DNA of 64,000 nt from Selaginella moellendorffii (lineage: Eukaryota; Streptophyta; Lycopodiopsida; Selaginellales; Selaginellaceae). The translations under genes were made by a program, and so were the position numbers. Shown here piece after piece: positions 53,505 through 64,000 of the stretch (position 1 is its first letter; each line of letters opens with the position of its first letter). The DNA is taken from contig NW_003314297.1 of NCBI RefSeq assembly GCF_000143415.4, forward strand, positions 396,399-460,398. Reading direction: 5' to 3'. Under the pieces are notes generated by a model. The model did no database searches. It was not told the DNA's origin and saw nothing but the letters and a program-made list of their open reading frames with translations.

Positions 53505-56500
53505 TGTCCTGAGTTTTTGAGTTAAGCTCAAGTCAATGAAAGTCAATATAGTCTAGCAAATACAAAATTTGATGTTCAAATGATTGGTTTGGGACGAACT
53601 AACAATTCTATTCAAAACATAAGACATATTTTCAGTCCAAGAAAAAGCTAAATAATATAGGTCCAATAAGAAAATAAATATCATAAGTCAAAGAACAAAC
53701 TCTATATTGTCACTAAAAAATTCGACTAAAAAAAAACTTAGTCTTCCTAGGCATCCACATCCACAAAAGGAGGAGTGCGTATAGTATTATGCTCTTTAAC
53801 TATGGGCTCTTGTTGTATATGAGCTTATGCCATTGCTCCTGCATAACATGGCAAATTATAGCCCACATCATTGATTCACCTAATATACACACATGATGGA
53901 ATTACTATAATGAGAAATTTATACTTTATTATCACCTATTATGAAATGTCCCAAGAACACCTTCAAATGCACTCTCCTTCTCCATGCAAAAGCTGCACGG
54001 CCAGTCTCTTTAGCTACTAGCACCATCGAACCAAAACCTATTGTAGCATCAAGCACAATCCCTTTAGGAGGACAAAACAACTCTAGGAGAATTTACATGG
54101 CCTTTGGTGAACGGTGTCGATAGCCAAGGAACTCTATATGATGGTCCTCATCATTGACATTCGGGATGATATTTTTTGAGCTATCATATCCTGGCAATGC
54201 CAAACCTACACACTCATCAATTCATGTAATACTGTGATGGCAAGAGTAGCGGCAGAGAACATGGTAGTTCCATGCTAAAACCTACAATGAAAAGAGGCAA
54301 TCAATTTAAGATATGAAAAATAAGGAAATGCAAACCTTTTGTATTCAGCCACCTGCTCCTTTTGTTTCAACTAGGATGTTTGAGAGTAGGCAGCCTGATG
54401 CAAACTCAACCAATCTAGAGTCATCATTCTCTGCTATCATTGCAAGAAGACCTCCCCAAAATAAAGAACGAGGAAGAATGACTAGCATAATGCCCTCATA
54501 TTGCAACACCTTGGATGCCTCATCTACGCTTGAGAAATATGGTCTAGTCGAAGGATGTTCCAAGATGGAGTGTCACCTTGTAAAGGTGGTAACCCATCAG
54601 GCAAGTTGAAGAACACAAGGTCAATGCCGAAATTATTGTTCATTCCCAATCCTTGCATCCATCAATGGAATATAGAAGACTCTCAACTCACGTTGTTGGA
54701 AAGCTGAAAATAGTCCCCAATAACTATTTCCACATTGCCAACACTTCCCGTAAGAGAAAGAGGGTGAACTTGAATAGTTTTCAAAACTGGGAAATATTAA
54801 AGTTAATACATGGTTTTTTTCATACCTGTTTATGTGAAGCTGATGAAGATAACTCTTGGAGGTCATCCTCTGTAGTAGTGGGGAGGGATGGAAAGAATGC
54901 ATTTGTATGTCAGTGTATAGAGTGCTAATTGGTTTCTCCAACATCTACAACTAAATTACAATAAGCAAGGTCATTGGAAATCAAGTTCTTATTCTCTTGA
55001 ACATCCTCACTATAGAGCTGCCTTTATACATTTCAAGTAGTCAAGGCTAGACGAGCAGCGGTAGTAGGATCTGGGGAATGAGCAACTGCTGTAGGATGAG
55101 ATGGAGTAGGAGAGTTTTCAGCCAAGTTCTCTACTTTTTCCCCTTCAGTCTGCTCAATATGAATCTTGTCCCTATCCTGAGGCAATCTCCACTCCCTCCA
55201 AAAGTGCCTCTACAATAAAGTAGAAACATAAGTTACTACTAGGAAGTTTTACTTCTCAAACCTAGATGACACTCGAGGTAGAGATCAAGCTCAAAAGGTG
55301 ATAATGGCATTTGCCTCCACAATTCCAAGTACCATGGACAAAGTTTTCACTCCTATGCAGTGGGACAATGGAACTCTGGCTCATATATGCTAAGCTTCTT
55401 CTCACTAGTTAAGAGTTTGAGAAAAACACTTGCTGTGTACATTAGAGCACCTGGGCAATGATTTAAATACCTACAAAAGAGCCATAATTAAATAAGCAAG
55501 GTAATTTCTTGCAATATACCTATATGCCATGCAATGTGAGAAAAATGGTTGGCCCGGCTAGTTCTTGAAATCCTCGGACATATTCTGGAAGTGTTATGCT
55601 AGTGTGGGGCACTAGTAAGGAACTTTGTATCTCATGCTTGAAGTAGCTCCTCAGCAACCACAATACTCTGAGTGATATAGGGCTTTTCCTTCATCACATT
55701 CTCAAGTTTGCTCTCCAACATTTTATCAATGTTATGATGCCAAGTGTTGAAGAGCTTATTTGTTGAAGGAGAGCTTGCTTTTTGCGATGTTATAGATCAA
55801 TTCTTCAGGTGCTTTACCATTTCCTACAAGGACAAGGATTTCAAAGTGGAATGAGAAAGATAAAGGGACTAATTTACTGCTACGAGAGCATATCTTTGCA
55901 ATACAATCCAACAAATCTTTATTGTGTCGGATGTTTGTAATCACAAGTAGCTTCTTCACCTTTGATTTCTTTGAGTTCAAAATGCACTTCTCAATTTGTT
56001 GCAGTTCAAGGTTCTTTTGCACCTCATTTGTCACTTGCGTAATTTTCAAATATGAGTTTTGCTCTACCTTGACAATTGGTTAAAAGGAAAACTTATGAGT
56101 AGAAAACACATGTTCATGCAAGAAAAGGATACCTTTGCCCAAACTGTGACCAAAAAATCTATAGGCACTTGATACCAAGTAAGCAACTCTTGGCCTTTAT
56201 ATGCTACAAGCTTTGCTTGAACTACTTCCATAACCTCATAACTATACAGCATTTAGATTTCCTCGAGAGAAAGCATGCCAACATATCAAAAGTGCTCAAT
56301 ATCATGGACCAAGGTATGTGCTTGGAAAGCAAACTGATTAAGCTTGTAACATTGTTGGTGAGAACAAAGGTTACTAGTAAGGGATTCTTATATGTTGATT
56401 TTGTGATATGCCAAATTGAGCCTTACAGCTTGGTTTCGATCCTGTGGCTCCACAAGTGTCACTAGAACACAAATATATCACTCATCATCATCTTGGAACT

Positions 56501-57360
56501 TCTCTTGGATACACCTCCAAAATGCTAGCCACTAATGGTTTCCATCAATAATGAAGAACATCCGGCCAAAAAAGGCTTGTGTCTCCTTGTGGCATGCTAT
56601 CAAAGTATCAAACTCCTGAGATTTCCTTTGCCATATTTGATCCCAAGTCTGCTCAATCTCGTGGGTAACCATGTCTATGCGATTTATTCCGGGGAATGAT
56701 GATGACACAATAAATGATCCAGCAGTGTGCCTAAATCCAACCTTTGTGAAAGAAGTATAAATAGCCATTTTGAGGTTGTGGGCTAAGTGCACCCAATGAC
56801 TCTGCTTAAAACAGCAAAGTGGAATCTGAAGATGTTAGGATCCTTTCCAAGCCATTTCACCTAACACCCTATTGATAGTTCATTCTTGAGTTTGGACAAT
56901 AATCTCATATACTTGCTCATTCAAGATTGTGTCGGCCTCTAGCATAGTTACCACCTCATTTCTGTGACCTTCAAGAGCAATAGCATGTCTGCCATTTCCA
57001 CCACCAAGATCTGCCCCACCACCTATAGCATCAGGTGCCTCATTTCTGCCACCAAGTTCTGCCCCACCACCTATGGCACTAGGTACCCCATTTCCACCAC
57101 CACCAACAGCTTCTCTTGTGCTTTAGATAGATTCTGCATTTCCATGCTCTCTAGAACCATCTATCTCCTGCATGCTAACACCTAGATCAAGATTAACCAT
57201 TGCTTGGATCTGAACACCACTGCTCCCACCATGATCTTCCTCCGAAGTAGTGCCTTGAACTTATAAGGTGTCCCTAGTGAATCTAGCATAATGATCTAGT
57301 CATTTTCCTAGAGAATGGGTCCATTGAGGTTGACCAACACACTTCTTTTGTTGTGGCATG
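53505..57360 (-). pseudogene. ParB/methyltransferase-like protein of a mobile element, copy C
   Basis: The probable N-terminus is MPQQKKCVGQPQWTHSLG at 57360. Then come a Gly/Ala-rich part, EVVTMLEADTILNEQVYEII, and a block MAIYTSFTKVGFRHTAGSFI..INRIDMVTHEIEQTWDQIWQ leading to FFGRMFFIIDGNH (ParB-type DG.H loop, 56535-56546) followed by an in-frame TAG (56532-56534) and WLAFWRCIQEKFQ. Next is a Lys-rich helical part (55756-56049), then FFNLPDGLPPLQGDT (54575-54613) at the DPPY position and VLDATIGFGSMVLAAKETGR (54021-54060 region), the AdoMet-binding loop. Introns and stops break the frame. ParB-type domain followed by a methyltransferase is a fusion known in bacteria and phages; in this plant element the DPPY is lost. 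Confidence 0.65.
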
Positions 57361-57429
57361 ATTTATATGTTTGCATAAAAATGACAAAAAAACCTGAGTA
57401 AACATTAAAAGAAAGTTTTGAAGAACAAT

Positions 57430-57965
57430 AGGAGCAATTTTCTTGGCATTGGGAAGATTGGTTTGTTGCCGAACCAGTCTTCTAGCACCAAGGGAACAAA
57501 AGGAAAAAAAAAAAAAGTAGCTCCCTTGGTGGTGGGAAGACTAGTTCGTTATTGAATTAATCTTCCAGCACCAAGGGATCGAAAAAAAAATGAAAAGAAG
57601 TAACTCCCTTGGCGATGGGAAAATTGTTCGATGGCAAACCAATCTTCTAATGCCAAGAAAAATAAAGAAAAAAAGAAAAGGAATAGCTCCTTTAGATTGG
57701 TTCAGTGGTGAACCAATCTTCTATTGCTGAGGGGAAAAAAAAAAGAAAAGAAGTAGTTCCTTTGGCGCTGGGAAGATCAGTTTGTCATTGAATTGATCTT
57801 CTCAGGGCCAAGGGAACAAAAAAAGAAAAAAAGAAGCAGTTCCTAAATCAATTTGTCACCGAACCGATCTTACAGCACCAAGGAAACGACAAGAAAAACA
57901 AAAAACAAGAATCTAATATGTTGGGAAGATTGGTTTATTGCCAAACTGATCATTCCAGCATGAAG
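57430..57965. repeat. Tandem array of about six hairpin-forming 85-95-bp units
   Basis: Each unit has CCCTTGG.G.TGGGAAGATTGG, then GTTYGTTG.CGAACC, then AATCTTC.AGCACCAAGG and a poly-A/AAG spacer. Within every unit the two halves are reverse complements (TTGG..GGAAGAT.GGTT with AACC.ATCTTCC..CCAA), giving hairpins of about 25 bp. It lies immediately upstream of the probable N-terminus of copy C. Confidence 0.82.
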
Positions 57966-59950
57966 TAGCCATGAGGCGCAAGTTACTCGTGAGCTAGGAG
58001 CAAAAAATGGGGAGATGGAAAAGCAATAGAGAGAGGTATACCTTGATTGAGGGGTGTCTTTCTAGTGTCTTGAAGAGCATTTCGCATCTTGATTGAGAAG
58101 CATCTTAAAGCACATTGCAAGATTCAAGTGTTTTTCTCTCACCCTTCCCTGCTTAAACCTTAGTAGTAAAACCCTAAAACTTAATGGTCACAATCAATGG
58201 TCACGATCAATGGTCATGATTTTCATTCTCTTTAATAACAATTGCTTTCTAGATTTTAGTGATATGTCAATTTTTAATAGTACTTTAATTTTGCAAATTG
58301 TAGGATATATTTATTGGACAAATCCACTATGAACATGGGTCTTGAATCTTCTCTTGAATTTCCTTGCCTTGAGCTTCATGATCTTTGTTGTTGGTTGTTC
58401 CCTTGACAACTTTTCTACTCTTATGTGTAGATGTTGCCTTGGCATTGTGTGTGGGTGGTGTTATCTTTGCTGATGCTCTTCATCTCTTTAATGGTGGAGT
58501 TAGTGCTAATAATGACTCTTCTTCTTCATCTTCTTCCTTGCTTCCTTCATCATCTTCATCCTCTTTGTCATCATTGTAGATGAGGATGAAATATTCTTGT
58601 CTTTTTGTAGTGCATTCCCTTTTTCTTCGTGTTCATGGTGTCTCTATATTTGTGGCTTTGCTTGGTCTTTTGTTGCTGTCATCTGTTGCTATCTCTTTGA
58701 TTTTTAGTGGAATGGTAGTGTCAAGCTTCGGGAAGAGTGCTGTGAATTAGGGAAGTGCAAGTGTTTTGTATTTGAGGCCGTCCTAGATCATCATCATTGT
58801 GATGTGGAGTTCCTTGATAAGCTTGTCACGAAGGTAGCTTGTGATGTTGACTTGTGTCTTCTGCTGCAAGTCATCATAGAGAATTGCAATTGCTTTGCCA
58901 ATGGAAGTCATGGACTTACACATCTCTAGTGTTGAGATTAGAAATTTGAGTTGTGGCTTGGCTTCGTCGACCATATTGCTCATTTGCAAAGAATTTCCAC
59001 TATTGTAATTCTCAAGTACCTTGATACACTTTGGTGGAATCCCCTTCATGCATGGAATCAATGTCACTCACTCTCCACTGGTGAGAATTTTGAATGCCCA
59101 TGTGAAGTACTTGGGACTCAAAATAAATTTGTAGTCATTAGTGTGTATGAAATCTTTTTTGTATGTTGGGAGAATCTTCTTGGTGATGTTAATGTCATAT
59201 AGCTTTTCCATAATCTTGGAGAATTCATAAAGCTCAATTTTGTATAGCCATATGTTGAGGCTTTTAGTTCTCTTCCAAGTAGGATTGCAAGGTGAGAGGA
59301 GACTCATTTGATCGTATTAACAGCCTTGGGATCAAAGATGAACTCCTTGGTGATGCCATGCACTTGCATGCCTCGCTTTCCCATTTTATTTTCTTAATCT
59401 TGGCATTTAATACTGTAGTTAGAGGCACTAAGGTTAAGAATTTCACCCTTCCTCCAAATTTGATTAAGTGTTAAGTGACTTGGCTTCAATTCTCTAACTT
59501 GATTTTTCTCTTTCTTGATGTTATTTTCTTGATAGAGCTTGTTTTCTTTTGATCTTGTGCCCATTTGTTATTAAATATTAGTGGATAGTTGATTGTAGTG
59601 ATGTCTTGTCTTGATTTCATAAACTTGGAGTTTGAAAATTTTCTTTGAGTTGAGTTTTTGAGCTTAATTTTCAAGTCTTCTTGGAATTGTCTTTTTGTAT
59701 TTGATCATTGAAGTTTTTCTTTGAGTTCATTTCTTGAGTCTGATTCTTAAACTTGATTTCTTGAGATTTCTTTAAGTTGATTTACCTTTTTTTTTAATTC
59801 TTAAATTTTGTGTTGTAAGTTTTTAAATTGTTAAGCGTCATGCTCATGATTTTATTCAATGTCTAATTCTTGAGTTTTAAAGTTGTAATCTTCACTTTTT
59901 CCTAGATTGTTGTTGATAAAATTTTGGTGTTTATTGATCAATATTTCTTG
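57966..59950. other. Region with decayed, unrecognised minus-strand coding
   Basis: Several minus-strand frames of 60-94 codons (58783-59067, 59068-59307, 59264-59446, 59486-59674) follow one another as if parts of one broken gene. I recognise no domain. The translations are Lys/Ile-rich (LNAKIKKIKWESEACKCM). They may belong to the Ty3 remnant just beyond. Confidence 0.35.
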
Positions 59951-60620
59951 AGCTTGTTGAGGTTGATAGTTTAGAGATATTTGTTGTCGAGTGTTTCCTT
60001 GAAACTATAAAACTTGATCTTTAACTTTGAATTCTTCACTTTTCTTGAATTATATTTCTCTGTCATAGTTGACTTTTTTTCTAGCTTGGATGGCTTCAAG
60101 TGTCTAACTTGCTTGTAGTCATTTTTCATCAAGCTTTTCTAGCATTGCTAATCTTCTCTTGACCAATTCTTCTTAGTTCATCTCCTAATATATTGCCATT
60201 TGTAATGAAGGAACAATGTACTCAAGGGGTATCAAGGCTTCAAAGCCGTAGGCAAGCTTGAATGGTATGAAATTTGTTAAAACCTTATAAGTAGTTTGAT
60301 ATGCTTATAAAGCATCATAAATATGATTGTTTCAGTCTTTTTTATTTGTCTTCATAATCTTTTTTAGTATATTCTTGAGGGTCTTATTTATAGATTTGGT
60401 TTGACCATTTCTTTAAAGATAGTATGGTGTTGAAACTTTCTGCTTGATTGTAAACTCTTGGGTCAAAATGTTGATGGTTTTGTTAATAAAGTGTGTTCCT
60501 TGATTTGTAACAAATTCTACAGGTAAACCATACTAGAATCTTTTGTTTTATATAGGCTACTTTTGCCATTTAGAATTATCCTTCCATATGATAAAAACAT
60601 CAACTCATCTATTAAGCACA
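59951..60620 (-). pseudogene. Ty3 integrase C-terminal remnant
   Basis: Minus-strand reading with stops: LVTNQGTHFINKTINILTQE-like, STPYY..NGQT, then NHIYDAL.AYQTTYK and PFKLAYGFEALIPLEYIVPS, then LVKRRLAMLEKLDEK. These are the integrase core end and the region after it (typically DGQ.E..N..L and TPF.L.YG). Only about 480 bp separate it from the primer-binding site at 61091, so gag, protease and reverse transcriptase are deleted, or the two parts are unrelated. Confidence 0.65.
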
Positions 60621-61090
60621 CCCCCCAACACTTTAGGTTGTTCTAACATTTATTAAAAATAGCCTCAACTACCATTTTTCATCCATATTTGACTGCCCAC
60701 AGTTATTAACTCTAGTTTAAATTCATGAGCACCATTTTCAACCATATGAGGATAATCCTTTGTCTTCTTTATTGTTTAGGAGTCTCTATCCTTTTGTGAT
60801 CTCAACTATAGTTATTTACTACAACTATATTAACTATCAAATGCTTATATGGATTACATTCTCACCTCTTTGAGAAAAACCTTTTATTATTCCTAAAATC
60901 CCAAAGTCGTTCCTTTAATGGTCTCTTTCTATTCACCATATTGGTTACAAGTTCACATATAAACTAAAGTGGAGAGCCATACCCTCCGAATATGTAACTC
61001 CTCGAGTATCACCCCACTCCTAGAACCATCACATATCAACATCAAATGGTGATATACTTGACTGCCAATAAAAGTCGAACTAAGGAATAA
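60621..61090. other. Anonymous interior between integrase remnant and primer-binding site
   Basis: No recognisable motif. Confidence 0.4.
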
Positions 61091-61101
61091 CTCCGATACC
61101 A
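61091..61101 (-). other. tRNA-iMet primer-binding site of a family-A element
   Basis: Minus strand TGGTATCGGAG, one change from the initiator-Met complement, three bases after the LTR end TTGCTTACA. It proves that LTR-A is a true retroelement LTR with a CA end. Confidence 0.8.
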
Positions 61102-61104
61102 AGT

Positions 61105-62115
61105 TGTAAGCAACTAATTTTTCTATTCTACTTTAGTCACTTAACCACATTTTTAACCACTTAGACAATCATAACCTCCACAAGTTTTATTCTTGACTTA
61201 AGGACATACTAGCCTCGTGAATAACCTCTATGCCACTTTGCCTTTGCATTTGGTCCAAGTGCTCCACGTGTCCAATCCTGTGATAGACACCCAAAGGTAT
61301 CATTGACATGTCAGCATGATATACTAAAACTTATATCCATCCACCTTTGTTTTAGTGGTAGTCTAAAATCACCCGTACCATAAACTTGTTACCCTTCCTT
61401 AATATCCCTTCTTCGGTCCTTACCAAGTCCCTCTCCATCCATGGCAGTGCTCGCCAACACCACTACTGGGTTAGGGCTTGAAGGTTTAACCACTAAATCC
61501 TATTGACTTCTAGGACTTTCTCACTACTTGACCAAACTTTTGGTCACTATATAAGGGGATTGTTCCTTTTCCTTTCCATAGTTTAGGATTTTGGGATAAC
61601 ATTTTGAAACATTGTGGCCCTATGTGAGCCTCATGTGTACTCCCCCCACCTTTCACCTCTAAATGCCCTAGCCATGTGATTAGGTTCTGATGAGTCACAA
61701 AAAATATTCAAGTAGGTAGTATCACCAACACTTAAATTGAGTGCATCAACCATTCAATCTACCATGGGGGCTTGAGTTGGCTTTTGAACACTTTATCAAG
61801 TTACCTCACTTGTTTATCCATATTCTAACTCCTTAGTGGTTATATCACCAACCATGTGGGTGTCGCCTTCTTGGGTTACACTAGCTTTTCCTAGCCAAAT
61901 TGGTTCCACTAAAGTCTAACTTCTATACTCTCCCTATTATATTTTTGGAACCCCTTGCATCCCCCTTTTGGGGAATGATTGCTTTGGGCTTTCACCCCAC
62001 AACCTGTATTAATATTTGGACTTGGTTTCATATTTGGACTTGAACTCGAACTTGGACTTAAACTCAAACTCAGATTCAGACTCACTCGGTCTCGGTCTCA
62101 GTCTTAACCTCAGTC
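61105..62115 (-). repeat. LTR-A with intact 3' end, 5' end truncated
   Basis: From TGTAAGCAACTAATTTTTCT (reverse of the 3' end) through the blocks shared with 29113-30681 to the minisatellite (62024-62113). The 5' block with TGTGAGAC is missing; sequence passes into Ty3 RNase H at about 62116. Confidence 0.82.
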
Positions 62116-62496
62116 TCTTTGTTGGTTGTAATGTATGGTTGATATATGCAATGGGACAGCATTGACCAAGCACACTCGAGCTCTCTTGCATTAATACACC
62201 TCCAAGACCGATATCAAAAGCATCCCATGCAAAATGAAAGGTCAAGTGTAATTAGGATACGCCAAAACTAGAAAAGTCATTAATAGCTCTTTGAGATCTG
62301 TAAATGCCCACTCATAGTCTACAGATCAGATGAAAGATAATGTTGATGACTTCAGTAATGCTCACAATGGTGCAAAGCGATAAAAAAGATGGTCAATAAA
62401 ACAACCAAGATACTGCACCTTACTCAAGAAGCATTGCACATCATTTACACACTTTGGAGTAAGGAACTTTAGAACAACCATTAGTTTGTCAGGGGG
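62116..62496 (-). pseudogene. Ty3 RT-RNase H fragment (family-C type), empty site for the solo LTR
   Basis: Matches 28935-29112 joined directly to 30682-30890, including IDAFDIGLGGVLMQES-type residues and AFMNLKELFI-type reverse transcriptase end. It lacks the LTR-A found at 29113-30681. Cut at about 62496 by the next element. Confidence 0.85.
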
Positions 62497-64000
62497 TTGG
62501 GTAGTTTTTGAGCTGAGCTCCAATCAATGAAAGTCAATGAAAGTCAATATAGTCCACCAAATACAAAAGTTGATGTTTAAATGATTGGTTCGGGATGAAC
62601 AAACAATTCTATTCAAAACTTAAGACATATTTTTAGTCCAAGAAAAAGCTAAACAATATAAGTCTAATAAGAAAATAAATATCATAAGTTAAAGAAGAAA
62701 CTCTATATTACCACTAAAAAATTCGACTGAAAAAAAAACTGAACTTAGTCTTCCTTACCATCCACATCCACAAAATGAGGAGTTTGTATAATATTATGCT
62801 CTCTAACTGTGGGCTCTTGTTATATATGAGCTTATGCCATTGCTTCTGCATAACATGGCAAATTATAGCCCACGTCATCAATCCACCTAATATACACAAC
62901 CATGATGGAATTACTATAATGAGAAATTTATACTTTATTATCATCTGTTATGAAATGTCCCAAGAACACCTTTAAATGCACTCTCCTTCTCCAATGCAAA
63001 AGCTGCACGGCCAGTCTCTTTAGCTGCTAGCACCATCGAACCAAAACCTGTTGTAGCATCAAGCACAATCCCCTTAGGAGGACAAAACAACTCTAGGAGG
63101 ATTGACATGGCCTTTGGTGAATGGTGTCGATAGCCAAGGAACTCTATATAATGGTCCTCATCAATGACATTTGGGATGATATTTGTTGAGCTATCATATC
63201 CTGGCAATGCCAAACCTGCACACTCATCAACTCGTGTAATACTGTGACGGCAAGAGTAGCGGTAGAGAGCATGGTAGTTCCATGCTAAAACCTACAATGA
63301 AAAGAGGCAATCAATCTAAGATATGAAAAATAAGGAAATGCAAACCTTTTGGATTTAGCCACTTGCTCCTTTTGTTTCGACCAGGATGTTTGAGAGTAGG
63401 CAGCTTGATGCAAACTCAACCAATCTAGAGTCATCATTCTCTGCCATCGTTGCAAGAAGACCTCCCCAAAATAAAGAACGAGGAAGAATGACTAACATAA
63501 TGCCTTCATATCACAACACCTTGGATGCCATATCCACCGCTTGAGAAATATGGTCCAGTCAAAGGATGTTCCAAGATGGAGTGTTGCCTTGTAAAGGTGG
63601 TAACCCATCAAGCAAGTTGAAGAACACAAGGTCGATGCTGAAAGTCATTCCCAATCCTCGCATCCATCAATGGAACATAGAAGACTCTTGGCTCATGTTG
63701 TTGGAAAGCTGAAAGTAGTCCTCAATAACTATTTCCACGTTGCCAACACTTCCCGTAGGAAAAAGAGGGCGAACCTAAATAGTGTTCAAAACTGGGAAAT
63801 ATTAAAGTTAATACATGTTTTTTTTCATACATGTTATGTGAAGCCGATGAAGATAACTCTTGGAGGTCATCCTCTGTAGTAGTGGGGAGGGATGGAAAGA
63901 ACGCATTTGTACATTGGCATATAGAGTGCTGGTCAGTTTCTCCGTCATCTACAACAAAATTACAATAAGCAAGGTCATTAGAAATCAAGTTCTTACTCTC
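62497..64000 (-). pseudogene. ParB/methyltransferase-like element, copy D (runs off the window)
   Basis: Nearly identical to 53505-54990. It begins with GGGGGTTGGGTAGTTTTTGA, then GCTGAGCTCCAATCAATGAA, then runs to the end. The longest open part (62941-63213) reads NVIDEDHYIEFLGYRHHSPK, MSILLELFCPPKGIVLD and ATTGFGSMVLAAKETGRAAF, the AdoMet motif with the alpha-helix after it. Further upstream, SIDLVFFNLLDGLPPLQGNT takes the DPPY position. The coding is split by a likely intron at 63220-63350 and by stops. The rest of the gene lies outside the window. Confidence 0.68.

Overview
The window reads as repeat-dense nuclear DNA of a streptophyte plant. Evidence: Ty3/gypsy retroelements primed by initiator-Met tRNA, a Cassandra-type TRIM with 5S rRNA-derived LTRs (a family of vascular plants), short TTTAGGG telomere-type arrays, and GT-AG introns. 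A fern or lycophyte would fit best, but the organism is inferred, not read. I found no intact host gene, rRNA or tRNA gene. Nearly everything is a mobile element or a remnant, often nested.

Layout. 1-8.2 kb: a Ty3 fragment, then an LTR (family A, with a GAGATGGAGTCC minisatellite), broken by a minus-strand chromodomain Ty3 element with family-B LTRs. 8.2-16.6 kb: anonymous sequence holding a complete 660-bp TRIM (10955-11614), a folded-back LTR-A and an LTR-B followed by a primer-binding site. 16.6-26 kb: LTR-A fragments and a decayed element coding a DNA-methyltransferase-like protein, then low-complexity and GC-rich repeat tracts. 27-32.5 kb: a minus-strand Ty3 element with short family-C LTRs, split by a 1.57-kb solo LTR-A. 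46.9-52.3 kb: LTR-B, LTR-A and Ty3 fragments and the Cassandra TRIM. 52.8-64 kb: a fold-back element, two more copies of the ParB/methyltransferase-like element, tandem hairpin repeats and further Ty3 and LTR-A debris.

The outstanding object is at 33030-46257: a 13.2-kb element with perfect 24-bp terminal inverted repeats and a 4-bp TGAT target duplication. It carries two divergent multi-exon genes: a minus-strand RNase H-like putative transposase, and a plus-strand protein of about 1660 residues with a ParB/sulfiredoxin-like motif. About 30 copies of a 22-nt palindrome (arms ATGGCRTG and CAYGCCAT) are scattered through it and I saw none elsewhere in the window. In the plus-strand gene, a run of phase-1 introns of only 38-51 nt is built around this palindrome. 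The copy is dead or dying: four in-frame stops (three TAG, one TGA) and one frameshift interrupt otherwise open frames.

The second notable family, with three copies at about 18.8-24.3, 53.5-57.4 and 62.5-64.0 kb, encodes a protein with a beta-class N4/N6 methyltransferase signature; the 53.5-kb copy also shows a ParB-type DGNH motif. Two unrelated-looking elements with ParB-like motifs in one plant window is unexpected.
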